A stretch of DNA of 64,000 nucleotides from Polydactylus sextarius (GCA_016801845.1 CM028908.1:22681047-22745046); one strand, 5' to 3'; positions 37,501 through 49,076 are shown, numbered from the stretch's first letter. Translations and numbers: made by a program. Notes: a model not told the origin generated them from the sequence alone.

Positions 37501-40500
37501 TCTAAGTTTAATTTATAAAAATGTTGAAAACTGAGTAAAAACGAGAACTTCACACCACAAAGCTTCACGTCTTGTGTGAGATTAGAGCTAATTATGTTCA
37601 GTATGATTAGTGATTATAGAGGACCTAAAATAATCTAATGGTACGTTTGCAAACAAAGTGTTATCACAGCACTGAGAAGTAGAAATAAAGTGAGAATGGG
37701 TTTGATATAAAGTTGGCTGAGTGTGTGTAAAACGCAAAAGACTCAGACGGCTGGATTTCCGATGAGTTGCTCTGATCTTTCCTGTAGAGAAAGTCATGAC
37801 TCATCCTGAACGACTGACTCATCCTCCAGGTCGGCGTTCCTTCAGAAAAAAAAAAAAAAAAAGAGTCGGCAAAAACTCGTACGTATATGTGTGGACGGCA
37901 GCATCGCTGCAGCAGCCGGCGGGTTCGACCGTCCCACTGCAGCGAACACAATAACAACATACACAACATCTCTCCCGGCCCCGGACGCTCACTCACGCAT
38001 ATCTGACATTCCACACGTGGCTGACCACAAAGATGGGCGCGCAGGCATCCCTGTTATGACCCAACATACACAGACATACACGCCCTTTCTACCACAACAT
38101 GATCCCTTCTGCCCGTCACACAATGAGACGCTAAGACCGGCGATCAATACATCGATAGACAGCGATAAGCTTGGACCCAGACAGAGGTAAACATTGGTTC
38201 ATACCAGTGTTATTTAGTAACGAAGTAATAATACTTTACTCCTGTACTTAAGTATGTTTTGGGAGTATCTGTACTTTACTTGAGTTTTTTTTTCGTTTTC
38301 AATGTTCAGTGTCGTTACAACAAGTAAAGTAAATGTGGTGTTTTCTCCAGCTCCGGTTCAACCTGTGACTGTTTAGATCAACACCATGTTTGAGGGTTGA
38401 TGGAGGCTCCATCTTAAAGAGTGGATGAATAGAGATATTTTAAAAAAAATATATCAATATCAAACAGAAATTTAGTGAAAAAAAGAACAACTTTAGCACT
38501 TTAGTTCAGACTTATTCATTGTCTATGAAGACTGTTGTAGCTCCATCTTTTAAAGTGCTGGATAAACTTCATAATATTCTTCTGTTTTTACTAACATTTA
38601 CTTATACTTTCATTACTTATATACATTTAATTATAGATTATTTGTCATACTTAAGTACAGTAAATACTAGATACTTTAAGACTTTTACTTGAGTATCATT
38701 CTAGTTGCTGACTTGACTTGAACGTCTACCAAAGTCATTTTTTTTGGTCGAGTATCTGTACTTCTACTCTAGTGTCTGTACTTCTACTCTAGTGTCTGTA
38801 CTTCTACTCTAGTGTCTGTACTTCTACTCTAGTGTCTGTACTTCTACTCTAGTGGGACTTTCAGCTACTTTATACAACAGTGGTTCATAGACCGTCAGGG
38901 CTCTGTGGTCTGACCAGATGGGCCACCACTGGCTCTGAGATGAATCGCTCTAACTTCAGCGTGAGAAAGTTGGAAGTGGAGACCTGTTCCTCTGTTGCTA
39001 TTGGCACACTGTGCTGTTTTCAGGAACTCAGTATGCGTGTGTGAGATGCTTGGAAATGGACAGTGTATATTTACAGTAAAAGTCTTCCTGTCCAGGTGGC
39101 AGGACTGAGCAGGTGTTTCTGTCAACAGTGCTGCCTCACCGCTCCGCGCCGCACTTAGCACTTCCTGCTCTCGTCAAAACAATGGTCCTGCTGTTTGAGA
39201 ACATCCTTCCCAGCTCAACCAAAATAACCGATGCTTATTTAAAAAAAAAAAAAAACATATATCATAAGTCATAAAAACACTACCACACGAGGACAGAGGT
39301 ACCCAGACGCCTGTTTGACTCCCGGTCATTAAAGAACGTGTTGACGCTACGGACCTTTAGCAAGCGACGTCAACTCTGTTGCTCTCTGAGCTACAGGTGT
39401 CTGAGTGGGTGGAATATCAGATATCACATCCACAGAGATTAAGCAGCAGGATTTAAACACGTTTGCTGAGTTTGAGTTCAAACCATGACACCGTTGGTGT
39501 AAGAGCAGTAAACGATGTCACGCCATAGACTTTGACCTGGCAGTGCCACATCGGTCACTTGATCCTTTTAAAGTAATCAATTATGCATTTTCCTTTCCCT
39601 GATGAGCCGAGTCTCTAAAGTGGATGATCTGCTACACACTTGTGTTGGGAGCAGTGTCTTCGTTTCCCATAAATCTAGAGCGATCGTTTAAAACTTCCCA
39701 ATCAACTTCACATCAAACTTTTACAGAATCGAATATATTCTTTATTTGTCCCGCCAAGGTTGAAATTTATCTGTTTTTCATATTGTGCTGGTTACTGGGT
39801 TCAACATCTGCTATTGTAATGTGTTGCAGATTGCTACGCTAACATGACATCACACTCTTTTACAAATACTCACTATAAAAGGATGTGGTTAAGGATCAGA
39901 GATCAGAAAAGTCCCTACAACATGGCAGAACTACACATAAACTACTCAAAACTGCAAAAATTTCATTTAAGTGTATAGTTTCTATTATTATTATCAGCCG
40001 GAGCAAACTACATTAGATTAGATTACAAACCCCATCTGACACTGGTTCATCATAGACGTCCAGGCTGTAATATTACACGGTGTCATGGTATTTTGGTGTG
40101 CAGTGACAGCAGAGTCTGTCACTGATCCCTCAAGACTTCAACCATGAAGTACATTTACGGTTCTCTCCGACTACAGGACTGGTTTAACAGTGTGGCTTTT
40201 TATCAGCGAGAGAGCGACAGGAGATCATTTGCTGTGACAACAAACGCAGATGCGGTCGGGATGAACGGCTTCTCTTATTTTCTTCTCCACCCTGTGGTTT
40301 CTGCTCCTGTCAAATAATGAATAATACAACAGCCGTTGTGCAAATTAGACGCTTTTGAACTTTACATCTTTACCCGGGACAAGTGGGGCAGCTGCAGATT
40401 TGCGTCTGTGTCTCTCCGTCTGTGTTTTGGTGTTGACTTTATACACATCTATGTCACCTCTGTGCATCATTTCATCCTTTTTGCTACATTTGTGAAGAAA

Positions 40501-42071
40501 ACAGTGTTTTGAAAAAGCTGATCAAAACAAACTCAAATCTTTGTCCTTTAACTTAATGAGAAGTCTCCTGAGAAAAGGTTAAAAATGTATTAAAAATTCA
40601 TATTATGAATATTAGGGGGGAGACTACTTTTAATAATTGGCCTAATATGCTTTTAGTAAATTAGGAACAATTTTATCAGCAGATATTAGACTCTACCAGA
40701 GGTTTATTGGTATTGATCAACAATTATATTCAGCAGCTGAATATTACTGTTAGCCTACGTTCATTTAATTTAATAAAAAAAATCTCTCTTAAATCGATAC
40801 ATTTTTTAAAAACATTTCCTGGTAGTTACATAAAGAATATTGGTTGAATAATCTGTAGTAAGATTTTATTTTATTTAACCCTGTGATGTCAGTATTAACT
40901 ATTATCAAATAGACCATACGTGTCATGATCCATGAAGAGCAAAATCGTCACACTACGTAGAGAGTCACTAATACTAATACTTTTCTTTATTTCTAAACTG
41001 GTATAATGTTATTTAAATATCAGAGGAGCTTTTAGAAGTCAGGTTAAAACAGATCCATAATTGAGATTGAGCAAAGCAGTGTTATTTTATTATTTTGTGT
41101 AATTTTCTAGTAGTTTTTTTGTAGAAATATTTTTTTCTAACTTGGTCAGTGTCCAGTTTTGTTTTATATATATTTTTTTATGTCTTAACATCAAATATCA
41201 TGTTAGTGTTAATAAGTGTTTTTTTTTTTTACTTTAACATGTTATCCTTTTGGATTGTGTTGTCTTCTAATCCATAAATAAAATATATTATAAGATATTC
41301 AAGATATTCATGTGATGTTATAATAATTATCATAACTGATACTGATGTTTTTATTCTTCTGGTACCATTGACACTGGGTCAGAGACATGATGTGGACACA
41401 GGGCAGCTCCATGTGAGAGGTGTGTCTGCTTCCTGGAGAAATTAACAATCATGTTTCAGGACTAAACTCACCCTCACGTCAGCACCAGCTGACTGAGATG
41501 ACAACATGACGTTGGCTTTAATGTTATATTTTAATGCCTAATGTTCATGTTAGTGAAATGTATGTGTGAATATAAAGCTGACCGAAAACATCGCGTAGTA
41601 ATTTTACAAACTAACACATAGTTTGCTAGCTTTAAGAGTTCACCCTGAGAGCGTCTGGCTAGCTTAGCTAACGTCACCATCTTTTATTTAACTACATTAT
41701 CACGGCTGTAAACTATAAAACCATAAAACATCTTTGTAGTAAATTAAGTAGAGGACGTGGTTATGAACCGGCGTGTCGTGTTTTAGGAAGTAAGTCGGTG
41801 TATTAATAATGTTTCCAAGGCCCTCCTCCCCGGTGGCTCTGAGCGGTGATGCTGCGGAGCTGTCACTGTTAGCTGTTAGCTTAGCCTAGCTTACTCTGCG
41901 CTGCTAGCATAGCGGCTAACGTTACCTTGGTCTTGACATGGCTGGGGTCCCACGCCGGTCTCAGCTCTTTGATGAGCTTCATCGCCCCCTCCGTCACGTT
42001 GTGTTCGTCCACGAATATGGTATTTTTCTAATTACCGGCGACCCGACAGGCACGTGTATCTGCGTCTCCAT
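30328..42071 (-). CDS. etnk2: Ethanolamine kinase 2 (9 coding exons)
   Basis: It phosphorylates ethanolamine with ATP in the cytosol, the first step of the CDP-ethanolamine (Kennedy) route to phosphatidylethanolamine. Coding exons in transcript order: 42071-41926, 36544-36407, 36301-36180, 35235-35095, 33379-33237, 31941-31858, 31751-31591, 31493-31420 and 30400-30328. All borders are GT/AG when read on the - strand and all phases join. Restoring one missing base in exon 1 gives 360 residues, against about 386 for human ETNK2. Landmarks in restored numbering are FTDGTTNKLVGCYV at 51-64, the Brenner motif HNDLLCKN at 216-223 (His216, Asp218, Asn223), the metal-binding IDYEY at 236-240, and DIGNHFNEF shortly after. 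The end reads FNQYFKTKP then ALQIPE. KELRPAWDPSHVKTK resembles ETNK2 more than ETNK1, and the convergent sox13 neighbour supports ETNK2. Confidence 0.94.
30401..31419 (-). other. etnk2: etnk2 intron 8
   Basis: No coding content is seen. A run of G lies at 31378-31387 and the donor side has CA-rich sequence. Confidence 0.6.
31420..31941 (-). CDS. etnk2: etnk2 exons 6-8, metal-binding IDYEY and C-lobe
   Basis: Exon 31941-31858 encodes FIDYEYSSYNYQAFDIGNHF. Exon 31751-31591 encodes GLYPSREMQMDWLRVYLQAY and ends VQVNKFAL. Exon 31493-31420 encodes ASHFFWGFWALIQAKYSTID. IDYEY is the equivalent of the kinase DFG motif. Where ETNK1 and ETNK2 have SGYNY or AGYNY, this protein has SSYNY, the pairing I recall from choline kinases. 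A (TG)n microsatellite sits in the short intron at 31540-31570. Confidence 0.95.
31540..31570. repeat. (TG)n microsatellite in an etnk2 intron
   Basis: TG dinucleotides lie about 20 bases from the splice donor (31590) of exon 31751-31591, on the transcript-downstream side. Confidence 0.97.
31942..33236 (-). other. etnk2: etnk2 intron 5
   Basis: No coding sequence is evident. An A run lies at 32462-32475 and the rest is AT-rich. Confidence 0.6.
33237..33379 (-). CDS. etnk2: etnk2 exon 5, catalytic Brenner motif
   Basis: On the - strand this encodes VLEQEMVWMKEHLSTLGSPV followed by VLCHNDLLCKNIIHNSKEG. The HxDxxxxN catalytic loop of the choline/ethanolamine kinase family is complete. The exon starts by completing an arginine codon and ends in phase 1. 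Confidence 0.97.
33380..35094 (-). other. etnk2: etnk2 intron 4
   Basis: No supported coding content is present. The stretch at about 33560-34130 is somewhat more GC-rich than its surroundings and could hold regulatory sequence, which cannot be judged from one genome. Confidence 0.55.
35095..36301 (-). CDS. etnk2: etnk2 exons 3 and 4, N-lobe and substrate region
   Basis: Exon 36301-36180 encodes VLHANGCAPRLYCTFQNGIC followed by YEFMQGDAL. Exon 35235-35095 encodes LIAGEMARIHAIHAHNGCIP followed by KPNLWIKMRKYFSLV. Both match the family (CAPQLYCTFNNGLCYEF and MAKIHTIHA respectively). The intron between them, 35236-36179, has no other features that I can see. Confidence 0.95.
36407..36544 (-). 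CDS. etnk2: etnk2 exon 2, nucleotide-binding N-lobe
   Basis: It encodes 46 residues beginning LFTDGTTNKLVGCYV and including VVLVRVYGNKTELIVDRDNE, the beta-strand region around the ATP-binding lysine/arginine. It is in phase 0 at both ends. The acceptor is preceded on the - strand by a pyrimidine tract of CTT repeats. Confidence 0.96.
38200..38870. repeat. Interspersed-repeat-like region rich in GTACTT/AAGTAC
   Basis: Motifs such as TGTACTTAAGTA, ATCTGTACTTTACTTGAG and ACTTGAGTATC recur at both ends of the stretch. A related shorter fragment with GCAAGTACTTAAGTGC and ATCTGTACTTTAAT lies at about 45538-45650. I recall this sequence type as common in fish genomes, but no element boundaries can be fixed. 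Confidence 0.45.
38751..38854. repeat. 20-bp minisatellite, about five copies
   Basis: The unit CTTCTACTCTAGTGTCTGTA is repeated perfectly from 38761, with a diverged half-unit in front and a partial unit at the end. The units are contiguous with no spacers. Confidence 0.97.
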
Positions 42072-42470
42072 CCTGCAGCAGCCGTTTATCTGAAACGTTA
42101 ATCTCCGAGCCCTTCACAGATATTTCTAGAAATTGCAACATACAAATGTCGCTTGGTTTATTAGTAGCTAAAATGTTGATATGATATTTTTTATGAATGG
42201 ACCGAAGTTTCTATTTGTTTGCTTGATAGTTGCGGCAAAAGCGACGAGTAAAGAAGAAGTAGCGGAGATAAGCGGTGAAACTGCCGGGTAGGGATGCTCG
42301 CCGCCGGTTTTCTTGGGAGCAGTCAGCCAACTGTACCATTTCCTCCTCCTTGGCTCCGCCCGCTCGGGATCATCCGATTGTACCGCGGGTTGAGACGCAC
42401 CACGGACGACAACGCCCACTTGAACCGAGAACACCCGAATGTCGCCCGAACGCAGCCGAATGAAAATGTA
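41820..42470 (-). promoter_or_regulatory. etnk2: CpG-rich 5' end of etnk2, likely promoter
   Basis: CpG dinucleotides are frequent from the first coding exon through to about 42470, in contrast to the CpG-poor flanks. A GC-box-like GGCTCCGCCC lies at 42352-42361. No TATA box is seen at a suitable place. This fits a CpG-island promoter for etnk2. Whether it also fires towards the right is unknown. Confidence 0.6.
41926..42071 (-). CDS. etnk2: etnk2 exon 1 with an apparent one-base deletion
   Basis: On the - strand, ATG at 42071-42069 opens METQIHVPVGSPVIRK, which parallels MANYIHVPPGSPEVPK of ETNK1. Read straight on, this frame stops after nine more codons. The +1 frame then gives FVDEHNVTEGAMKLIKELRP and the rest of the exon, in the phase needed by exon 2. 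That second frame has a TAG just upstream and no ATG before GAMKL. One extra base is needed at about 42014-42030; a sixth A in the five-A run (T run on the + strand at 42023-42027) is a likely site. Confidence 0.85.
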
Positions 42471-42521
42471 TGTAAATTTATATATGGAAATATAATGTTA
42501 CAGGGCAAGAGAAGCTCCAGT

Positions 42522-42643
<122 letters not shown>

Positions 42644-42736
42644 CGCCTCCTCTACGTCTGTCTGACTTTTAAACAACTAAAGACACTTTTATTTATACAA
42701 GCTTTTAGTTGACTGACTCTTTCCATTACTTTTGGA

Positions 42737-43415
42737 CAGTGGCGCTTCTAGAAATGTTTCATAGGGGTAGCCAGATGGGGCCACTGAAAGTCTTGGGGTG
42801 GCACATCTAAAACCTAAACCTAAATGTGCGTTTTTGCGCACAATTGAACAACACGTTATTTAAGCACTTCCCCTCATCTCTCAGTCACAGGAGGATGTTG
42901 CTGTACCCAGTGGCTCAGAGGCGTAACAGGGAGGGTCTGGGGGTTATCCCTCAGAAAAAAAAATTAATTTAGTAGATACCATTTCCTGCATTTTTGGTGC
43001 ATTTTAACAGGTTGTTAAACACCTATTTAACCTATGGAAGTGAACTCGAATCTCCTATGCACCTTCCTATGGAAAAAAACTCAAATTTGGTTAATTTTGG
43101 GAACAAATGAGCTATAATATGTTTGATTTTTTTTTTTTTTTTGCTCTGAACAATGTTGCGCTTTAATAATTCCCAGTGACAGATATGAATGATTAGACCT
43201 ATACATCTTAAACTGTGGTTAAGGAGATACACATTTCAGAAATGATCGCCATAGACTGGCTAAAAGACTTAGCAATCGCGGTCATTTTAATAAAACATCA
43301 TGTAACAACGTGTGCACTTACAGGCATATATGTCCTGAAGTTTGAGGAGACAAAGTTAAACTGATAACACAACAGTCATCAGGGAGGCCGTGGCCACCAC
43401 CTGGTGGCGCCACTG
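42737..43415. mobile_element. Possible non-autonomous DNA transposon with inverted ends
   Basis: The stretch starts with CAGTGGCGC (42737-42745) and ends with its exact complement GCGCCACTG (43407-43415). CAG(T/G)GG-type ends are typical of hAT elements. The interior 42816-43166 is repeated at 48704-49075. The 8-bp flanks differ (CTTTTGGA against CCTCACAC), so no target-site duplication is visible and the ends may be coincidental. No transposase frame is present. Confidence 0.4.
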
Positions 43416-45924
43416 CCTCACACTGGGTGCTGCTGCAGCTCAGTTCTCCAAAACACCTGCTAATAGAGGCCTGAGTGCTGCAGGACTATTTCACAGCCTT
43501 TGGCATGTTCTGTTCATGGCATTTGTTCTGAGATGAAATGCACATAAATGTCATAAATAAACTAATAAATAATTTTAATTTGTGCATTTCTAGAGAGTGG
43601 ATCACCTGAAAAAGAAAATTATTATTATTGTACTATGAGGGTAGTTGTGAAAAAATATCACAAAGTCTTTCCCCTCTTCAAGTCCAAACTTGCCTCGGAC
43701 CCATAACCTATTTCTATGTATTTCTTGTCTTCCATTTCCATTTTTTAAAATAATAAATTTCATTATATCTTTTCATTTTTATTTTTACCATCACTTACTT
43801 TCCAAAACTGTTACAAAACGGTTTTTATCCCTATTTTTATTCATAACCTACAGTATCCATGAGTGATTTGAAATGAACGAATAAAATGTATTATTATTAT
43901 TATTGTTGTTGTTGTTATTATTGTAATTAGAGAAACGTGCACCAGATTTCTTAATAAAAACATAAGCTTTCACTAATACACAGCAGGAAGTTTTTGGGAG
44001 GATACAGACCCACATCACTAAAGGCCATATCACTATCTGCAGTGATCTGCACTATCTTCCTATTTGAAAACAATATGTTTTTGGAAGCAAACCATATACG
44101 ATGAACATCACAGTGAGAAAAAAAAAAATGACTGTGAGAAACCTGACTGTGTTTAAACCTAAAACTCAAAATTCGACCCATGTACAGTGAGCATGTCAGT
44201 GAGTATTTAACTTGCACAACACCAGTAATGTTGTGGGGATGAAGATATTTTGGATCCTGATGTCAAGGACCTGTAAGGATCTATTGTTGTTATCTGTGTG
44301 CCGCCTCAAGCATTGTTTTTCTAGGGGAGAAAGATAAGAAAGATCATTTTTCAGTAAGAAAAAGATGTGTGTAAACTTGTGTATATGTAACTTGCGCAAG
44401 TTTTCTTAAGAAATTATGCACCATGTTTCTTAAGAAAAAGATAAGGAAAACTCAACTTCAACCGTTTTCAGTGATCATGTCAGTAAGAAAAAAAAATAGC
44501 ATGTGTGAATCCACTCTGAATCGACTCAACTGAGATCAACATGCATATTTAACTTGCACAAGATAAAGATGAAGATATGTTGGATGCTGGTGACTAGATG
44601 TTATCATCTGCTGTTTGGCTCCACTGTCACTTGCATGTCCTGCCTTATAACTGATTAGTTGAATTTACATAAATGCGGTTTCTAAATTTATACTACTGAC
44701 AAAGTTTTCTATAATGTTTTCTATAATTGCAGTTTTGCACAATGCATTTTGATAAAGTAACATTCTTGACTATTTTATGTTAATTAATAGTTTAGAAAGC
44801 AACTTCCTGTTAGAATGCCTATACTATGGACATGCGGTACCCATTCAGAAATCGTAATATTGAAATTTACATACCAGAGTATACCGTAGTATATACTGTC
44901 TATGGTTCAAATTATACCACAACATAATTTTTAGGCCATATTGCCCACACCTAGCACCAACCACCCGATGCCACCAAAGTAAGGATTTTTATTTTTTATT
45001 TTTAATCTACATTCCATATAGTGACATAAAAAATGACATGGAGGAAAAACTACTTTTGTGAGACAGTGTTGCATCCTGGAAAACTTGGACTAGGCCGCAT
45101 GTGTTAGTGTTGCCATGCATCCGTTACAATATGGGATCATCCTGTTTTTAATCACTTGCCGAATGGGATTTGTCACTTAGTTCTGAACACAGAATTTTCT
45201 TGTCCGTATTCTGTAAAGATCTGATACTCGTTTCACAAACTATGCACAGAAACAAAGGGTTTGTGTCATTCATGAACACTAGTGAAAAATGAAAATATCG
45301 TAAAACATAAATAATCATTGATAAATTGTGGTCAGTTGTTAATCCTGCAAATCACTGAAGCAGAAAAACTGACATGTCTCTGGTTATCACAAGATGCTGC
45401 CGAGCAACCTTTCACACACTAGTCCTGGTTCCTAATTCTACAGGTTCTACAATCTAGTCACTGGCATTGGGCACTGGAAGTGTTGCAATAATGCAACAAT
45501 ACAGTGAAACAAAACTTTCATGCTGTAGTATTTTTAAAGGCAAGTACTTAAGTGCTTTAACTTAAGTCAAATGTGACTGTACAACTCTCATTTGTATTGG
45601 AGTAACATTTGACCAGTGCTATCTGTACTTTAATTTATGTAATGAAGTCGGATAATTTGTCCATTTCTGGCTATGACCACATACGTTTTATATGAACTCT
45701 TATTGTTTTCCACATCAAGACTGAGTCCAGAGAAAAGAAAAGTAAAAATAACAAAGTATTTGCTGCCCCCTAGAGTCCTGATAGAAGATTACCTGGCATT
45801 GGCAATGTTCTGTAGGAGTCTGAGTCTGTCTTCAGAGGGCGACAGGATCTCTAGACTTTTTAGGAACTTATGTCATTCCTTTGACTTTAAATGATCTGCT
45901 TGCATTAGCTGCATGCCTTTATCA

Positions 45925-46095
45925 ACATTCCATCCATCCATCTTGTACCCTTTATCCTGCAGTCGGGTCAGGGCTGGAGCCTGTCCAAGCTCCTTACAGC
46001 GAAGGCAGGGTACACCCCGGACAGTTGCCTGCTCGTCGCAGGGACAAATATAAACAAACAACCATTCACACTCACATCCACACCTCACAACTAGA
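45925..46095. repeat. Interspersed repeat copy 1 (CCATCCATCC end, LINE-3'-tail-like)
   Basis: It begins with CCATCCATCC and contains GGCTGGAGCCTGTCC, GGTACACCCCGGACAGTTGC and CAACCATTCACACTCACATC. These phrases are familiar from an abundant teleost repeat, probably a LINE 3' tail. It shares the two phrases GGTACACCC-GGACAGTT and ACAAACAA-CATT with the copy at 55905-56180. Confidence 0.6.
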
Positions 46096-47339
46096 CTAAA
46101 CAGATGACTGGGTGTGATAAATAATGAATAAATAATGATGTAAAGAGGTAGAAGCTTAATGACATTGGTAATGGTGAGGTATGGTGGTGGTGAATCTGGC
46201 AATATGGTAGTGCACAGGTGTGCAGCAGCTTGTAGCTCTCATAGAAGATCTCTACTTCCCGATGTCTTAACCAGAACCATCCTCAAAGACTCCCTCCACC
46301 CAGCTGACCACCTGTTTGACCTGCTGCCCTTGTGCAGGCAATAAAGGTCAACAAAACACCTCCAGATTTTTCTTGGGCATAAGCAAACTAAGCAAACAAA
46401 AATCCTGACCATATAGCATCTTATTATCTTGTGAGAGGAGAATGGGTTTGAGGTATTTAGGGGGGTACATGGGTGAGTAGGGTGGTGTGACTGTTGATAA
46501 AGCTGATAAAGATAATATTAATTTGATAAACTGAAAGCAAGTAAAGGTAACTTTATAATGTCTAGCTGTACCACAATGATGGTTAGTGTTACAATAATTG
46601 TTGGATGTCCTACATTTGTGAAGGAGAATATTAGTTCACAAGTTGGAAACTGAAACTAAAGATGTTTTATGTTTTAAACTTCAGGGAATCTGCTGCCTGT
46701 TAGTTACTGTAAACTTTGGAGGTGGTCAGGCCAGTCGTCATCGACAGCGGTAAGTGTTTGTAATGTCATGTTCTGTAACATTTCCTACCATATTTAAAAC
46801 TTTAAAACTCTATAAAATAAAGAACTCAGTCGCATTTTTGTATCAAGTGTTCTCATTTAACCATTCATCTGGGTTAGGGTGAGGGTTGTTTTTCAATATG
46901 AGCTAAACTTCTAAAGCGTTACAGACTTCTTCATCATTACGGTCGGGGTCATGCCTACCTCTGTGTATATGAGAGTTGACATGGAAAACTCTACTCACTC
47001 ATTTTGCTTATCATTTGCCCCCAAAGAAATAATTTTGCAACATTTAAATGCCGTCTTTGCAACAACAATCAACCTTTATCTGACACTGAGTGATGAGACT
47101 CCAGAAAACCCAGAACAGGAAAGAGTTTCTCTTTTGACCAAACTACAGATAAGAAATAACAGGGAAACCATTAAGGAAAAGACATTCAGATACCAGAGGC
47201 ACAAAACAGTGCATGAACACAACCCATGCCATTTCCAAAACAACCAAAACCAATCCAAAACCCTTAATTATAAACGGCAGCCCCAAGGTCAGTTCTCTTG
47301 GTTCCCCTTTCCAGTTTTAATAATGTTCAACACTGGAAC

Positions 47340-47376
47340 ACCCCACCCCCACCCCACCCCACCCCACCCCACCCCA
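47340..47376. repeat. (ACCCC)n repeat
   Basis: Seven near-perfect ACCCC units put at least seven runs of four or five G on the - strand. Confidence 0.95.
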
Positions 47377-48703
47377 AAGTGGCCTGCTGATTGCCACTAA
47401 ATAGGATGACATTTAAACCTTTCATACTGCAAGACTTAAGTACTGACTGAACCAGAGACGTCTAGAAGAACTTTGACTGAACTGAGCTTGTGAAGATACG
47501 TAATTGGAACATCAAAACCCTGCGCTTATCACATTCAAATTAAACTGAATGTCAAACCACGAAACCAAGTCATTTTTTTGGTTTTTGGTTTGGAAATGAA
47601 ATAATGAATGAATGAACCATACACGGATTGAGCACTCTCCATAGTCTCGTGGAGAGGTGGCCTGCACTTTTTCAAATGGAAGAGGTCAGTTTCAGATGCA
47701 AAACACTGAGGAAAAAAACAAATGGCTCCCTAATGTAGAGTGTGTAATGTGGGCAAAGTCTAAAATTACACATGGGAGTTTTCTTATGTTGCCTTAAATT
47801 TGAAGATGAGTCACTAATGTTTAATCTTTGTATGTTCTGTTCTCATTTTCTAGATCAGTGTTGAGTGTATGAGAATCATGACATTACCCTGAGAGACTAA
47901 ATTTATGCCGCAGCTGGACAAGCACTCCACTAAACTTATGCAAATAATAAAGACCATGGGTAACAAAAGAAAGGACTTGCAGACTTTAGATGAGGTGTGT
48001 ACAGGGCAGCTTGGTATGATGTTGAGGTTATTATGAAGATATTACTAAAAAGTATTCAAATGTGTACAATTTAATATCAGCATTTTTGTATATGATGTAT
48101 AACAATAATACTTCAAGGTTCATACTCTCTATAATCTCAGAGTTAGGTTGAATTCAGGATGTTTGATGCATGGCAAAATGTTTCTCATAAAAGCTTAAAC
48201 ATCTCAATCATAGTAATAATAATAGTAGTAGTAGTAGTTTAGTGCTATACAGTATTTGTTGTTGTGTTTTTGATGAAGACTGAACTTGTTCATGTTTTAA
48301 GTTTCATGTTACACTGGATGCATTGAGATAATTCGTTGTTGATATTTATCATTGCACAAACAATATTTCTTCCTGTGAGTTTAAACTGAATCAGACCAGA
48401 TGTTATCAGGTCTTCATTATTATTTCGTGTCATATAGTGAATGAGATTATAATTTTCTAAGTACTTGATATTTCTCTTTTTTTGCAGACAATACTTTGTT
48501 CATGTGAATATAAATTATTGTAGTAGCTTTGTATTTACTTTATTATTATTTATTATTTTTATTTTATTTTGATACATGCTAATCAAGTTGATAAAATAGA
48601 TTTGTGTAAAAAGTGATTAAATTTCATAAATACATTTTAAATAAATACTTAAAAAGAAAAAAACAGTGTGGTATGGGTCCTAATTATAAACCTAATTAAA
48701 AAT

Positions 48704-49075
48704 AAACCTAATTGTGCTTTTGTGCACAATTGAGCAACACATTCTTTAATCACTTCCTCTCATTTCTCAAAGAGTCACAGGAGGATGCTGCTCGGCTGAT
48801 TGACTTTGCATTTACTTGTTAAAGAAGTACCTAGTGGCTCAGAAGCATAACAGTGGGGGGGCTGGTGGTTCTCCCCCATAAAATTATAATTTAGCAGATA
48901 CCATTTCCTGCATTCTGGTGCATTTTAACAGGTTGTTAAACACCTATTTAACCTACGGAAGTAAACTCGACTAAATACATACATATGTGGTTAATCTTGA
49001 GAACAAATGAGCTACAATATGTTTGATTTTTTTTTTTTTTTTAGATCTTTTTGCTCTGAACAGTGTTGTGCTTTA
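48704..49075. mobile_element. Second copy of the repeat interior seen at 42816-43166
   Basis: Long near-identical phrases are shared in the same order and orientation, such as CACAGGAGGATG, GATACCATTTCCTGCATT, GTTGTTAAACACCTATTTAA, ACAAATGAGCTA and TTTTTGCTCTGAACA. This copy has an extra stretch around 48795-48830. It ends at a (TA)n tract, and the CAGTGGCGC-type terminus is not visible. Confidence 0.75.

Positions 49076-49076
<1 letters not shown>

Larger units (their letters stand above)
36545..41925 (-). other. etnk2: etnk2 intron 1
   Basis: The longest intron of the gene. It contains an A run at 37382-37404, an AAGTAC/GTACTT-rich repeat at about 38200-38870 with an embedded 20-bp tandem array, and AT-rich sequence beyond 39200. 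A short open frame at 37891-38190 on the + strand has no recognisable content. Confidence 0.55.

Noticed and set aside
38751..38854. CRISPR-like tandem repeat
   Set aside because: Units are contiguous with no spacers, and the host is a vertebrate; it is a minisatellite.
30328..42071. Assignment of the kinase to ETNK1
   Set aside because: KELRPAWDPSHVKTK is closer to the ETNK2 region QELRPHWKPEQVRTK, and the SOX13 neighbour matches the 1q32 arrangement; ETNK1 lies beside SOX5.
46951..47400. 149-codon open frame
   Set aside because: It runs into the (ACCCC)n repeat, has no recognisable domain, lies in repeat-rich DNA and has no promoter or splice context.
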